A program made the position numbers and the translations under genes. DNA of 64,000 nucleotides from Candidatus Obscuribacter phosphatis (lineage in GTDB: Bacteria; Cyanobacteriota; Vampirovibrionia; Obscuribacterales; Obscuribacteraceae): NCBI GenBank assembly GCA_001899315.1, contig MOYA01000001.1, positions 3,148,374-3,212,373 of the forward strand, written 5' to 3'. This document shows, piece after piece, positions 26,323 through 35,678 of this stretch. The notes under the pieces were generated by a model. The model had not been told where the DNA came from. It saw only the letters and a program-made list of their open reading frames with translations, and made no database searches. The number at the start of each line of letters is the position of its first letter. Position 1 is the first letter of the stretch.

Positions 26323-26560
26323 AAAGACCTCAAAAGATGCGAAGTTAAAGCTTAAGCTCTCAGGAAAAGCAGTTTTAGAGCAAAGCGCCAAAAGTGCCAA
26401 AAGTGCTGCCGGAAAGTTTCGAATGGCTAAGGGCGACCATTGGCTGAAATTTAGTGGTTACCCGCCGAAGACGACTTTGCAAGACGAGAGTGTCTATAAT
26501 AACTCTGTTTTCAGCTTAACTGCCTGAAGCAAAGCGAGAGCCTTGTCAGGAGCCAATTTA

Positions 26561-27451
26561 ATGACCACAAAATCTGACAAAACAGACAAAGTAGTCGGCG
26601 GAGTCGACCTCACCGGCACCAAAGAAAATCCAACCGAGGCTTGGCTTGTGGTGGGGCGCATTTCTAATCTTGGCTTGGAGATAATCGAAGTCAAGAAAAC
26701 CGGCTCACATTTGCTGGCAAGAGACCTGGCCGCGTACAAAACTATCGAAGCGTTGGGTGTGAATTGTCCGCTGTCGCTGCCGCAAAAGTTTCTTGACTTT
26801 CTTGCCCAAAAGAAACTGAAGAAAAACTATGAAGAGTGGCATCAGGTCGTGGAAGATTTAGTCTTTACGCCCTACGATGAATTTCTTAGCATAGCTAAAG
26901 AATTCGCCAAAGAACCAAAGCGCATCACCGACACCGCCAGTGGTGCCAATGCAGCCAGCCCGCTTAAACGCGGTAATCCACCCATGCTGCATCTAACCCA
27001 TCATGCCATTCGTTTTCTTGCCACCCTCGACCCGGCACGCTATTTTGTGCGCCCCATGCAAGATCCGATTGCTTTTGGTTGCGCCGTCATGGAAGTCTGC
27101 CCCCAGTCGACCATGAATTTTTTGAAGCTGCAAGACATCAGCTATGAAAGTAAAGATAAGGGAGATCAGTCGCGAGACAAAGACGAGCTGCGCCGAGAGA
27201 AATTAGTTCATAATCTAAGCAAAATCAAAGAGAGAAAAGCTCTTACTTTCAAAGACTTTCCGGCGCTAATTATCAACCAGCGCAATTTGATGCATAATTT
27301 TCTGCACTCAGATAAAGCAGTAGAAGCCTTGCTTGCCTGCTATGCCACATCAGTCTATGCTGTCAGCCCCGAACATTTCGAGGACCCCTTTGCCGCCGAC
27401 GCCTTAGAAGTTTTAACCGAAGGCTGGACCTATCGGCTGAAAAACCTCTAA
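26561..27451 (+). CDS. DUF429-like (predicted RNase H-fold) protein
   Basis: 296 residues from the ATG at 26561 with AGGAG eight bases before it. VVGGVDLTGTK at the start and MEVCPQSTMNF in the middle resemble the G-V-D and E-x-x-P motifs of the DUF429 family, a predicted RNase H-like nuclease group. CPLSLPQKF and the PPM...R-x-L region also fit that family. Nuclease activity is unproven. It is not obviously linked to its neighbours. Confidence 0.6.
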   Translation: MTTKSDKTDKVVGGVDLTGTKENPTEAWLVVGRISNLGLEIIEVKKTGSHLLARDLAAYKTIEALGVNCPLSLPQKFLDFLAQKKLKKNYEEWHQVVEDLVFTPYDEFLSIAKEFAKEPKRITDTASGANAASPLKRGNPPMLHLTHHAIRFLATLDPARYFVRPMQDPIAFGCAVMEVCPQSTMNFLKLQDISYESKDKGDQSRDKDELRREKLVHNLSKIKERKALTFKDFPALIINQRNLMHNFLHSDKAVEALLACYATSVYAVSPEHFEDPFAADALEVLTEGWTYRLKNL

Positions 27452-27505
27452 GGCATCAGCTTTTGCAAGGGGTAATGAATAATTCTGTAATTTAGTCGGC
27501 GTCGG

Positions 27506-28465
27506 CTAAGCGTTGGGTCTGATATCAAAACTGGTATCAACACTAAAGCCTATTGTAGTGCGCTTGGCCTTTAGATCTCTCCTGCTGATAAAGCGGTCGG
27601 AGCGCACTTCTCGAGCTGCTTCAGTCGGTCTAAAAGAATAGACACCCACCAGATTTGCGGCTTCTCTCACAGCATCTAGGTCAGTCACACTGCAGACACC
27701 ACGACCTCTTTGCGGAGCCGGCGGCTGCGCACTCTGACCAAGCAGACTGAAAGTCAAAGCCTCAGCCGCACCACCGGCAGTGACCATCGAATTAGCCATA
27801 ATCTGAGCCTTGTGCCTTTGAATATACTGCTTGAGAGAGCGCAGATCTTTATCTTTCACTTGCCCATTCAATGAATTAATGCCAAGCAAAGAACCACCTG
27901 ACAGATAGAGGAAACAGACCGGATTGCCGGCTTCATCAAGCACTGCCACAGAACCAGGCGACTCTAGGTCGTGAATATATTGCATACAGTCGGCGAGTGA
28001 AGCCAGTTTATCTTCGGCGGGCGAGGGGCTAATCACCCCACCATGAAACATGGCGGCAGCCGACTCGACTAGTTCATCAGCGAGGACATAGCTCACAAGT
28101 TCGCTATTCACCGAGTTAATTTCACTCATCATCAGACCATAGGCTTCAGGGCCAAAGATTTGTTCAGAGCGCGACTTGCTGCCATAAACACAGGCAATCA
28201 CTCGACCCTTATAGATGAGAGCGGCCGAGCGCGATTTAAAACGACTCGACTCCATCTTTATACAACCAGAAAGTTTCTGAGCCTCAATGCTGACCAACTG
28301 AGGCAAAATAGGTTGTCTATTAGAGAAAGAAAAATTCAAACCAACTTTAGGCGACAGGTTTCGACCCGGCAAATAGTTTATGGCGCGCCGGCTTGTGCCT
28401 TGAAATTCCGGCTCCGGCCGTTTGATTCGACCCAGTGGCCCCCTAAAACGAAGATTAGCTAACAT
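27506..28465 (-). CDS. Conserved-looking protein of unknown function
   Basis: A 319-residue protein, no signal peptide. Residues about 65-95 (LSGCIKMESSRFKSRSAALIYKG) resemble the beginning of DUF4388-type domains, which is a weak match. A middle segment, GSVAVLDEAGNPVCFLYLSGG, suggests a small alpha/beta domain. The N-terminus is basic and the C-terminus contains several Arg pairs. Function unknown. Confidence 0.5.
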   Translation of the reverse strand: MLANLRFRGPLGRIKRPEPEFQGTSRRAINYLPGRNLSPKVGLNFSFSNRQPILPQLVSIEAQKLSGCIKMESSRFKSRSAALIYKGRVIACVYGSKSRSEQIFGPEAYGLMMSEINSVNSELVSYVLADELVESAAAMFHGGVISPSPAEDKLASLADCMQYIHDLESPGSVAVLDEAGNPVCFLYLSGGSLLGINSLNGQVKDKDLRSLKQYIQRHKAQIMANSMVTAGGAAEALTFSLLGQSAQPPAPQRGRGVCSVTDLDAVREAANLVGVYSFRPTEAAREVRSDRFISRRDLKAKRTTIGFSVDTSFDIRPNA

Positions 28466-28501
28466 GGCTGCTCCAGTCTAATTCGAGAGGTAGTAAAAAT
28501 T

Positions 28502-28654
28502 ATGCAAAGCTCAAGCCCAACCTATTTGGTCAAACCAAAAGGCTACAGATCAGCTCGACCGGTTAGAACACCAGTCGCTTTGAGGCGACAAGCGCAAGAC
28601 GGCGAGCCAAACAATTGGGCCAGTGAGGCTACTCAAGGCTCTTTCTGCTTTTAG
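28502..28654 (+). CDS. Small basic protein, 50 residues
   Basis: The ATG follows GAGAGG about twelve bases upstream, and the frame closes with TAG at 28652. The product (MQSSSPTYLVKPKGYRSARP... ending GSFCF) is basic in its first half. Codon choice is like the neighbours. It lies divergent from the gene at 28465. It is small and without known relatives, so it remains a candidate only. Confidence 0.4.
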   Translation: MQSSSPTYLVKPKGYRSARPVRTPVALRRQAQDGEPNNWASEATQGSFCF

Positions 28655-28997
28655 TAAGTTACACAGCAAGGCTAAAATTGCCTCACTCCGACCAAAGGGC
28701 CGGGCCGAATAAGTTTTTCACTCCTTCTAGCTGCCGCCGATTCTATACCTATATTTCACGGTTGTAAAGTGGGCAAAGCGAGAAAATTCGCCTCCTCGTC
28801 AATTTAATCTTCAAGGCAATGGCCGCGCCCTCAATTAACTCACTGACTTTATCCAAAAATCCAATTGATGATCCAAATAAAAATCCAACCAATTCCTTTG
28901 CCAAGACTTTTACAAAGTATGGGTATAGTCTGACTACACACCGCTGGACTCCGCAAGCCCCGGCAGGCCCCCGCCGAAATAGTTCGGGAGATTTACT
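28655..28997. other. Intergenic, no supported gene
   Basis: The region precedes the gene at 28998. A 60-codon frame at 28819 has unremarkable composition (Asn/Thr/Pro-rich) and no ribosome site. No RNA structure stood out. Confidence 0.4.
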
Positions 28998-29636
28998 ATG
29001 AAAGAGATTGAAAACAAGCCGCAGCAAAGGCAAGAAGCCGCCGAAGAGCAAGAAACCCCTGTGCTTGTGCTTGATTCGGCCAAAGCTATGACAACACCAG
29101 TTGGCGCGGGCAGCGACCTAGCATCAAAAATAAACGGTCGAGAAGACGAAAAGAAATCGGCAGATCAATTGCTAAATGCGCCTGGTCAATTTGAACTGGT
29201 TAGTGCAAACGGCGACCAACTTATCAAAACCCAAGCACCCAATCCGGAAGATGTACAAAAAGGTATTCGCGCCTTGCTTGGAGACGCGCTTAAGGGCGAG
29301 AAATGGAGCCAAGATTCGGTGGATACTTTCAATCGCATCTTCAAAGAAGAATCTAGCCTGCCAAACGCCAGCCCAGAGTCTATCGCCCGAGCTTTAAATA
29401 CCATTGGTGGTGCGATAAATAATCGGGTCAGCCCAGAACTAGCAAACGACAGCAGTCGTCGCCCCGAACCAGTCGGCATGGGTGTCGTACAAAACCCAGA
29501 CGGCAGCTATAGCTATTATATGACTCTCAATAAAGATAACGCCGCACTGGCCGCCAATAGGCTAAGCATAATCAGCGGTCAAAGCAGCGACACTGTCATT
29601 AAGCTTGGCCCATTCAAAAAAGGCACCGCTATCTAG
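28998..29636 (+). CDS. Hydrophilic protein of unknown function
   Basis: A 212-residue, Asp/Glu/Asn-rich protein without signal peptide. The first 70 residues are likely disordered. The C-terminal half has a short beta hairpin (GVVQNPDGSYSYYMTLN). No family recognised. Its stop lies 15 bp from the convergent SEC-C gene. Confidence 0.55.
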   Translation: MKEIENKPQQRQEAAEEQETPVLVLDSAKAMTTPVGAGSDLASKINGREDEKKSADQLLNAPGQFELVSANGDQLIKTQAPNPEDVQKGIRALLGDALKGEKWSQDSVDTFNRIFKEESSLPNASPESIARALNTIGGAINNRVSPELANDSSRRPEPVGMGVVQNPDGSYSYYMTLNKDNAALAANRLSIISGQSSDTVIKLGPFKKGTAI

Positions 29637-29651
29637 ATTTATCGCTTTATT

Positions 29652-30803
29652 CTAAGAGCCGCAGCAGCGCTTATATTTCTTGCCGCTGCCGCAAGGACAG
29701 GGCTGTTTCCGTCCCACTTCAGAGTCGAGAGCCGGCATCGGCCGTGCCTGCACAGTGGAAGTATTCATTTCAGCCTTGGGACGAGACTCTTCTTGCAAAA
29801 GTGCAGGACCCATCTTGAGCAACTTACCGAGAATATTATCGAAAGAATTTTTGAGATCTTCCGGAGAATTCTCTTCGTTGAGACCAAGTCGACGAGCAAA
29901 GCCACCGGAAGAAAAGGCTTCCTTACCTCTCAAATCGTATTCTTCGGCAAGACTGTCATTGCCTTGCATACGATAGTGGTTGCCCAAGTTCATATAGACC
30001 GTGCCTTTATCGTCAAGGTCTTCATTTTCGAGCGCTTTCTTCAAAATCGCTTCGCGCTTTTCGGGTGTCTCATCAAAACTATCGGCATAAAAGACCCAAC
30101 CGTCAGCCCAGGTAGGATCTTCACTGAGCCATTTTTCAAAGAGGGCTTCAAACCCTTCCCCTTCGTTAATCTCACGCACACTTTCTGCCATGGCCATGCG
30201 CCAAAAGCTATCAGGTCGTGCCGATGCCGGCTGCTTTGTGCTCTTTTCCGCTTCTGCAAAACATTCGATCAAACCAGCGGCCATATCGCGGCGGCGCTCC
30301 ATCCAGGCAGCATCATCCAGAGCCTGCGACCAAATTTCTTCAAAGGCTTCCGGAATCCAGTCATAAATGCTGACATTTACACCAAACTCTAATTCTTTGA
30401 GATTCTTGACACCATAGTCACGGCCAATTTTGACCACCCCTTCCAGGGCTTCTCCCCACAGTATTGCAGCCTCTTGCTCTTGACCTTCTTCATAGATCTC
30501 ATAGCCTTTCATGACGTCGAGTTCTATCAGTTCGGCGCAAGGTACATCTTTCAGCCAACGGCGCCACAGTTCTACAACACAGGCATAAGCCCAAGAAGCC
30601 GGGTCTTTCACCTGCTGACTGCGAAAAGCGCGCTTTTGCCACAGATCAAAGGTAACCTTGCTGGCACGCCATTGCTTGCGACAAAGCTTTTCAAACTCAG
30701 CTCTCTCAACTTTTACACCTAAAAGCTTGAGCTTCTTCAAAATATCTTCGTCGCTAAGACGAGCCACTTCGGCAAGATTTCTAGCTATGGCTGAGACTCT
30801 CAT
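29652..30803 (-). CDS. TPR-like protein with C-terminal SEC-C zinc motif
   Basis: A 383-residue protein. The final residues QPCPCGSGKKYKRCCGS are a textbook SEC-C motif (CxC...CC), which binds zinc and, in SecA, contacts SecB or the ribosome. The rest is helical with degenerate TPR-like pairs (about 215-310: FEALFEKWLSEDPTWADGW, REAILKKALENED). SEC-C fused to helical repeats is common in uncharacterised bacterial proteins. It is cytosolic, with a possible role in protein handling. Confidence 0.8.
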   Translation of the reverse strand: MRVSAIARNLAEVARLSDEDILKKLKLLGVKVERAEFEKLCRKQWRASKVTFDLWQKRAFRSQQVKDPASWAYACVVELWRRWLKDVPCAELIELDVMKGYEIYEEGQEQEAAILWGEALEGVVKIGRDYGVKNLKELEFGVNVSIYDWIPEAFEEIWSQALDDAAWMERRRDMAAGLIECFAEAEKSTKQPASARPDSFWRMAMAESVREINEGEGFEALFEKWLSEDPTWADGWVFYADSFDETPEKREAILKKALENEDLDDKGTVYMNLGNHYRMQGNDSLAEEYDLRGKEAFSSGGFARRLGLNEENSPEDLKNSFDNILGKLLKMGPALLQEESRPKAEMNTSTVQARPMPALDSEVGRKQPCPCGSGKKYKRCCGS

Positions 30804-30837
30804 GAAACTGTCCTCTCAAGGCAGATGGAAATAACGA

Positions 30838-31392
30838 TTAGGCTTCCACAAGTTCGGCGTGCAGAGTTGTCGAAGAAACCAGATCAATCTCTACGTTCAA
30901 CTCATCGGCTATGTGACTGAGATCTTTGCTCAGCTGTTCATATGAAAGTGTTTCGGGCACGGCAATCTCAGCGTGCATTGTGAATAGCGGCAGACCGGTG
31001 ACAGGCGCGTTGACGATGTCGGTTTGCACATTATGAATGTTGACTTTAGCGCTAGAGAGATAGGATGAAACACGATGAACGATGCCTTCTTGATCAGCAC
31101 CAGTCAAGTGAATGTCATAAAACTTGTGTTTTTTGCTGTCTACAGGCACTGAACGAGTGCGCTTGCAAGCGACAGTGAGCCCGTCTTTGCTTAAATCAGC
31201 CAGGGCTTTTTCAAGAGCTGCCAATTTTTCGTCGGCAACTGTAACCAGTGAAATAGCAGCAAACTCACCACCCAAAAGCGACATGCGACTGGCTTCAAGA
31301 TTGCCGCCGTGCGATGCGAAAACTTCACTAAGACGAGCCACAATGCCGGGACGGTCCTCGCCAAAAGCAGTAACAAGAAGCTGATTTCGCAT
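30838..31392 (-). CDS. Double ACT-domain protein (GcvR-like)
   Basis: A 184-residue protein made of two ACT domains: about 1-80 (LLVTAFGEDRPGIVARLSEVFASHGGNLE) and about 90-175 (YDIHLTGADQEGIVHRVSSYLSSAKVNIHN). This is the arrangement of GcvR, the regulator of glycine cleavage in Enterobacteria, and of related amino-acid sensing proteins. It probably binds a small amino acid. No gcv gene is in the window, so the regulatory target is unknown. Confidence 0.85.
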   Translation of the reverse strand: MRNQLLVTAFGEDRPGIVARLSEVFASHGGNLEASRMSLLGGEFAAISLVTVADEKLAALEKALADLSKDGLTVACKRTRSVPVDSKKHKFYDIHLTGADQEGIVHRVSSYLSSAKVNIHNVQTDIVNAPVTGLPLFTMHAEIAVPETLSYEQLSKDLSHIADELNVEIDLVSSTTLHAELVEA

Positions 31393-31593
31393 TGCTGAAA
31401 ATCTCCCAATAGATATGAAGTATGCAGATTGTAGCCGATTATGCGCCAGAAATAGGGATAAGCACCTCGAACTGGAAAGATTGGCTAAGCGGTTTCAGAA
31501 AATAAAGAGGCAGAATAACGCCCTTGAGAAAATTGCTGATATTGCGCTATCATTCTCGTTAAATCAGTACAAAATTCAATTGAGGCAATGGTC

Positions 31594-32826
31594 ATGCTTC
31601 TTGACTGGCTTATCGTGGGTGGCGGCATCCACGGTACCTTTTTGTCCAACTATTTACTCAAGCGCAAAGGCGTAGACCGCGATAAGTTGGCTGTCTTAGA
31701 TAACCAAGCGAAGCCGCTTGCCAACTGGCTACAGCAAACCGATGCTGTAGCTATGAAGTACTTGCGCTCACCTGTTGAACACAACCTAGATGTGGGTGGG
31801 CAAGCTTTACGCAAATGGTCCCATGACAACAACATTCCAGATACCGACCTGTATTCAAAGTACGACAGGCCCTCCTTGCGCTCCTTCAATAGTCATGCGC
31901 TAGAACTTATCGATCGCAATCAATTGGAATCTCTGCGCATTATTGGTGCGGCAAAAGTTCTAAGCAAGCATAAAGAAAACTATCTACTCAAGACTGACGA
32001 TCCAGACTTAGTGCTTAGCGCCAAAAATGTCATTATCTGCACCGGACAAGCCAATCGCTTAGCCATCCCGGCTTGGGCAAGACTTTCTTGCAAAATCGAG
32101 AGTGCTCCCATTGTTCATCTCTTTGACAAACGCTATCAGACCATTTGTAAAACAGTAAACGACGGCCATATTGTCATTATCGGCGGTGGCATCAGCGCCG
32201 TGCAGGCAGCGCTCTCTTTGTCAGAAAAACATCCGGGCAAAGTAGTCTTATTGCATCGCTATCCGCTTCAAACATATCAATTCGATGCAGATCCTTGTTG
32301 GCTTTCAACGCGCTGCCTAAGTCTTTTAAGACAGACTAAGAACTTAACGCATCGACGCAGAATTGTAGAGGGGGCTCGCCATAAAGGCAGTTTTCCCTCA
32401 GACATCGCCAAACAATTAGATGCAGCTCTAGATCTAGGGCAATTGCGCTGCCATCTCGGGGAGGTTAGCTGCTTCGACCACCATGAGCACTTGCTCAACT
32501 TGGTCTGCGGTAAAAAACTGCCATGCGACCTCTTGGTATTAGCCACAGGATTTGCTGAGAACTCAACCAGCGATTTTGTGCGAGACTCTATGCAGGCTCT
32601 CAATCTAAAGGCTACACCATGCGGTATTCCAGAAATTGATTATTTCTTGCGAGCAGACAAAGGTCTTTTTGTCAGCGGTCCGCTTGCCGAGTTGGAACTA
32701 GGACCTGCCGCTCGAAACATCGTCGGAGCAAGAATCGCCGCTGAACGCATCTGCCAAATTGGACGCAGCAAAAAACCGCATCCCAAAGAGTACAACTATT
32801 ATTTTATGGCAAGCAAAAGGGGCTAA
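31594..32826 (+). CDS. FAD-dependent oxidoreductase, monooxygenase-like
   Basis: About 410 residues from the second ATG (31594), which has better spacing to GAGG than the first at 31588. The N-terminal Rossmann motif LIVGGGIHGTF binds FAD. A second one, HIVIIGGGISAVQAALSL (about 190-207), should bind NAD(P)H. LLVLATGF fits the flavoprotein ATG motif. This layout is typical of flavin monooxygenases and SidA/IucD-like enzymes; the substrate is unknown. Its stop overlaps the stop of the convergent threonine dehydratase gene by three to four bases. Confidence 0.8.
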   Translation: MLLDWLIVGGGIHGTFLSNYLLKRKGVDRDKLAVLDNQAKPLANWLQQTDAVAMKYLRSPVEHNLDVGGQALRKWSHDNNIPDTDLYSKYDRPSLRSFNSHALELIDRNQLESLRIIGAAKVLSKHKENYLLKTDDPDLVLSAKNVIICTGQANRLAIPAWARLSCKIESAPIVHLFDKRYQTICKTVNDGHIVIIGGGISAVQAALSLSEKHPGKVVLLHRYPLQTYQFDADPCWLSTRCLSLLRQTKNLTHRRRIVEGARHKGSFPSDIAKQLDAALDLGQLRCHLGEVSCFDHHEHLLNLVCGKKLPCDLLVLATGFAENSTSDFVRDSMQALNLKATPCGIPEIDYFLRADKGLFVSGPLAELELGPAARNIVGARIAAERICQIGRSKKPHPKEYNYYFMASKRG

Positions 32827-33815
32827 ACTTTACCCGCCGAAAGCAACTGCTCGCCGACTATCTCGCGCCAAGTGCTGCGATCTATATTGCCGCCGCAGAC
32901 GACTACACCGACGCGCTCACGGGGCTTAAATTCAACATACTTACTGGAAATAGCTGCGATGGCGCAGGCGGCGGCGCCTTCAATGAGCATGCCTTCGTGT
33001 TCGAGGAAATCAAAGACGGCTTGTCTGATATCACGCTCTTCCACTGTCACCCATTCGTCGACAACTTCTTGTACGAGGGGGAAAGTAATGGTCTCAGGAT
33101 CGATATTACCGGCGATACCATCGGCAATAGTGTCGTGTTGCATAACTCTGACAACATGACCAGACTGCACCGCTGTGCGCATCGAAGGCGATGCCGCCGG
33201 CACCACGCCAACGATGCGGACTTTCGGGTTAATTACCTTGGCTACCAAGCCGATGCCAGAAATTAGACCGCCACCACCGACGGCGACAACTATTGTAGAG
33301 AGCTTAGGCACAAGCTCATACATTTCCAAACCGACCGTGCCCTGCCCGGCGATAACTTCGCGGTTGTTATAGGGCGAGATATAAAGACCTTTCTTTTCCT
33401 GAGCCAGACGGGCAGCGTATTGCTCGGTCAGTTCCATATCGTCGCCATGCTGAGTGATGCCGACGCTGAACATTTCTAGCTTTGCCTTTTTAATTGGCGA
33501 AACATTGGTGGGTAAACAGATAGTGGTCTCGCGCTCGGTGGTGCGGGCCGCCTCGGCCATACCAAGGGCATGATTGCCGGCTGATGCAGTAAAGACCTTG
33601 GTCAAGCCGCGCTCTTTAGCAAAAGTCATGGCGTTCAAGGCGCCGCGATATTTGAAGCTGCCGGTGACTTGTAGATTCTCAAGCTTCATCCACACTTCGG
33701 CGGTGGAAACATCCGACATCCAGTGACTTTTTCTCAAAGGTGTATTGGTGACAAAGCCGGTGATCCGCTTTCTAGCGACCAGCACATCTGAAATACTAAG
33801 ACGTTCTTGAGCCAC
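32823..33815 (-). CDS. Threonine/serine dehydratase, PLP-dependent
   Basis: 330 residues from the GTG at 33815, chosen because AAAGGA precedes it; an ATG at 33881 would add 22 atypical residues. The PLP-binding Lys is in GSFKYRGALNAM, and the Gly loop is VAVGGGGLISGIG. Length and the lack of C-terminal regulatory domains fit the catabolic (TdcB) or racemase-like branch rather than biosynthetic IlvA. It deaminates threonine to 2-oxobutanoate, or serine to pyruvate. Confidence 0.92.
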   Translation of the reverse strand: MAQERLSISDVLVARKRITGFVTNTPLRKSHWMSDVSTAEVWMKLENLQVTGSFKYRGALNAMTFAKERGLTKVFTASAGNHALGMAEAARTTERETTICLPTNVSPIKKAKLEMFSVGITQHGDDMELTEQYAARLAQEKKGLYISPYNNREVIAGQGTVGLEMYELVPKLSTIVVAVGGGGLISGIGLVAKVINPKVRIVGVVPAASPSMRTAVQSGHVVRVMQHDTIADGIAGNIDPETITFPLVQEVVDEWVTVEERDIRQAVFDFLEHEGMLIEGAAACAIAAISSKYVEFKPRERVGVVVCGGNIDRSTWREIVGEQLLSAGKV

Positions 33816-33947
33816 AGTTGAGGTCCTTTCTGTCTGCGCCCGACCGAAAAAAGACAATCGGTAGACGCCTTGGTTATGCAAGATGGGTCTATCTTAGCGC
33901 AACTAAACCGAAATGCGACTTTTGCTTGGAATATTCAGTTTGAAAAA

Positions 33948-34021
33948 TGGAGCGGGTAGCGGGAATCGAACCCGCGTGTGCAGCTTGGAAGGCTGCCATT
34001 CTACCATTGAACTACACCCGC
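33948..34021 (-). tRNA. tRNA-Gly (TCC)
   Basis: A 74-nt minus-strand tRNA with encoded CCA. Acceptor GCGGGTG/TACCCGC, anticodon loop CTTCCAA (TCC) and T-arm GCGGG TTCGATT CCCGC are all regular. It is a useful contrast to the irregular tRNA-like pair at 23.7 kb. Confidence 0.96.
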
Positions 34022-34473
34022 GTACTTCAGGCTAGTTTTCGTAATTTAGCATATCTTGCCGCAGTTGTGCAGCATCTTATGCAAATCGGGTGCAAATCTG
34101 AGCAAATCTGCGCAACAGAAATCTATATATAGGTCCGCCTTAAGCCAGACTCATCTTGAGAACCAACTTGAGACTCAAGTTGTCAAACGTCGATTTCGAA
34201 TTTGCTTCAGGATTCGCAAAGGAAATCTAAAAGTTTTCTGAACCAAGCTAAAAAGCTATGTCATTAATTTGTCGTGAAGACATTAAAGTGATACTTTTTA
34301 TATCGAACTGAGAGCTAAGAGCGGATGTCGGATGACAAGCCGTTCCTAATTCTCATCAGCCGGTGCTTGTTTAATGCTTCTCGCGAAATTATCCTTGCAC
34401 CAAACCAACAGGGTTAGTCGCTAACTAGAGTAATTTCAAAATCCCACCAAATTCTTGAAAGAACAAGGAAGCC
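34022..34473. other. Long intergenic region before hisC
   Basis: Apart from the iterons and the dyad noted at 34081-34182, I see no gene, RNA family or attenuator with a His-rich leader peptide. Confidence 0.45.
34081..34182 (+). promoter_or_regulatory. GCAAATC iterons and 19-bp dyad upstream of hisC
   Basis: GCAAATC occurs at 34081, 34092 and 34102 (about one helical turn apart). A near-perfect dyad, CAACTTGAG-A-CTCAAGTTG, lies at 34164-34182. Both are in the long leader region before hisC and may bind regulators; none is identified. Confidence 0.5.
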
Positions 34474-35667
34474 ATGGCAACATTCATCCAACAATTAGCT
34501 TCGATGTCTCAACAACTAGCCCTCGTGTCGGATCCCAAAAACACAATTCGCTTTAGCCCAGATTCGCAGCCGGAAGTGCCTAAGCGCCTGGTTCCGCCGC
34601 ACGTAGAATCACTCAAGCCCTATCAACCCGGTCGCCCACCGGAAGAGCTGAAAAAAGAGCTTGGTATTGAACGCTTCGTCAACATGGCGTCCAACGAGAA
34701 CCCTCTGGGACCGCCGCCATCAGCCCTGGCGGCCATACAGGCCAACCTCACCGAGATCAACCGCTATCCCGACCTCTGCGGCACCAAACTAAGAGAAGCC
34801 CTGGCTGAAAGATTTGCCACCAAGGTGGACAATATCGCCTTGGGCAGCGGCTCTGAGTCGACCATGGCCAATATCATCCGTGCCTTCTTGCACGACGATG
34901 ATGAAGTGCTCACTTCGCAAGGTACATTTATCGGACTCTATGTTCTGGTCAAAGCCCAGGGCATCAAGCTCAATACTGTTCCGCTCAAAAACTATCATTT
35001 CGACCTCGACGCCATCGCCGACGCGGTCACACCCAAGACCAAAATAATCTACCTGTGCAACCCCAATAACCCCACAGGCACAATCTTCACCCGCACCGAA
35101 TTCGAAAACTTCATTCGCAAAGTACCCGAGCATGTGCTCGTCATACTCGACGAAGCCTATTACGAATTCGCCGCTCACAACCCGGAATATCCCGATTCGA
35201 TGCGTTATCGCCTCGACAACGTCTTGACCCTGAGAACTTTCGCCAAAGCCTATGGCATGGCCGGCATCAGATTGGGTTATGGACTCGGTCACGAATATTT
35301 GATTGACTATGTCAACCGCATCAAGCTGCCCTTCGAGCCCAATATTCTCGCTCAGTCAGCTGGTCTTGCCGCTCTCCATGATGACGAGTATCTCGAACAT
35401 ACTCTACTCAACAACGAAGAAGGCATGGCTTACCTAACCGGCGAATTCGACAAGCTCGGTTTGCAGCGCATCCCCTCCTACTCCAATTTCATCATGATTG
35501 AAATGGGCAGCCAGGAGAAAGTGGCTCGTATACACGAAGGACTTCTGCGCCACGGCATCGCTATCAGACCGCTGACAGCCTTTGGACTGCCCACTTGCTG
35601 GAGAGTTTCAATCGGCTTGCCGCAAGAAAACGAACTCCTCATCAAAGCTCTCAAGAACATCCTCTAA
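34474..35667 (+). CDS. hisC: Histidinol-phosphate aminotransferase
   Basis: A 397-residue protein with AAGGAAG before the ATG. It is a class I/II PLP aminotransferase: LKPYQPGRP and NMASNENPLGPPP at the start, NRYPD, LCNPNNPTG, and TFAKAYGMAGIRLGYG with the Schiff-base Lys. The reaction converts imidazole-acetol phosphate to histidinol phosphate in histidine synthesis; many relatives also serve phenylalanine or tyrosine. The N-terminus is about 35 residues longer than usual. No other his gene is nearby, and the HPPD gene 4 kb away hints at aromatic use. Confidence 0.9.
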   Translation: MATFIQQLASMSQQLALVSDPKNTIRFSPDSQPEVPKRLVPPHVESLKPYQPGRPPEELKKELGIERFVNMASNENPLGPPPSALAAIQANLTEINRYPDLCGTKLREALAERFATKVDNIALGSGSESTMANIIRAFLHDDDEVLTSQGTFIGLYVLVKAQGIKLNTVPLKNYHFDLDAIADAVTPKTKIIYLCNPNNPTGTIFTRTEFENFIRKVPEHVLVILDEAYYEFAAHNPEYPDSMRYRLDNVLTLRTFAKAYGMAGIRLGYGLGHEYLIDYVNRIKLPFEPNILAQSAGLAALHDDEYLEHTLLNNEEGMAYLTGEFDKLGLQRIPSYSNFIMIEMGSQEKVARIHEGLLRHGIAIRPLTAFGLPTCWRVSIGLPQENELLIKALKNIL

Positions 35668-35678
35668 CCAGTAGGTAA

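Noticed and set aside
28819-29001. 60-codon plus-strand frame
   Set aside because: No ribosome site and unremarkable composition; it overlaps the likely promoter of the gene at 28998.
29793-30392. 199-codon plus-strand frame
   Set aside because: Antisense shadow of the SEC-C protein gene; composition is not protein-like.
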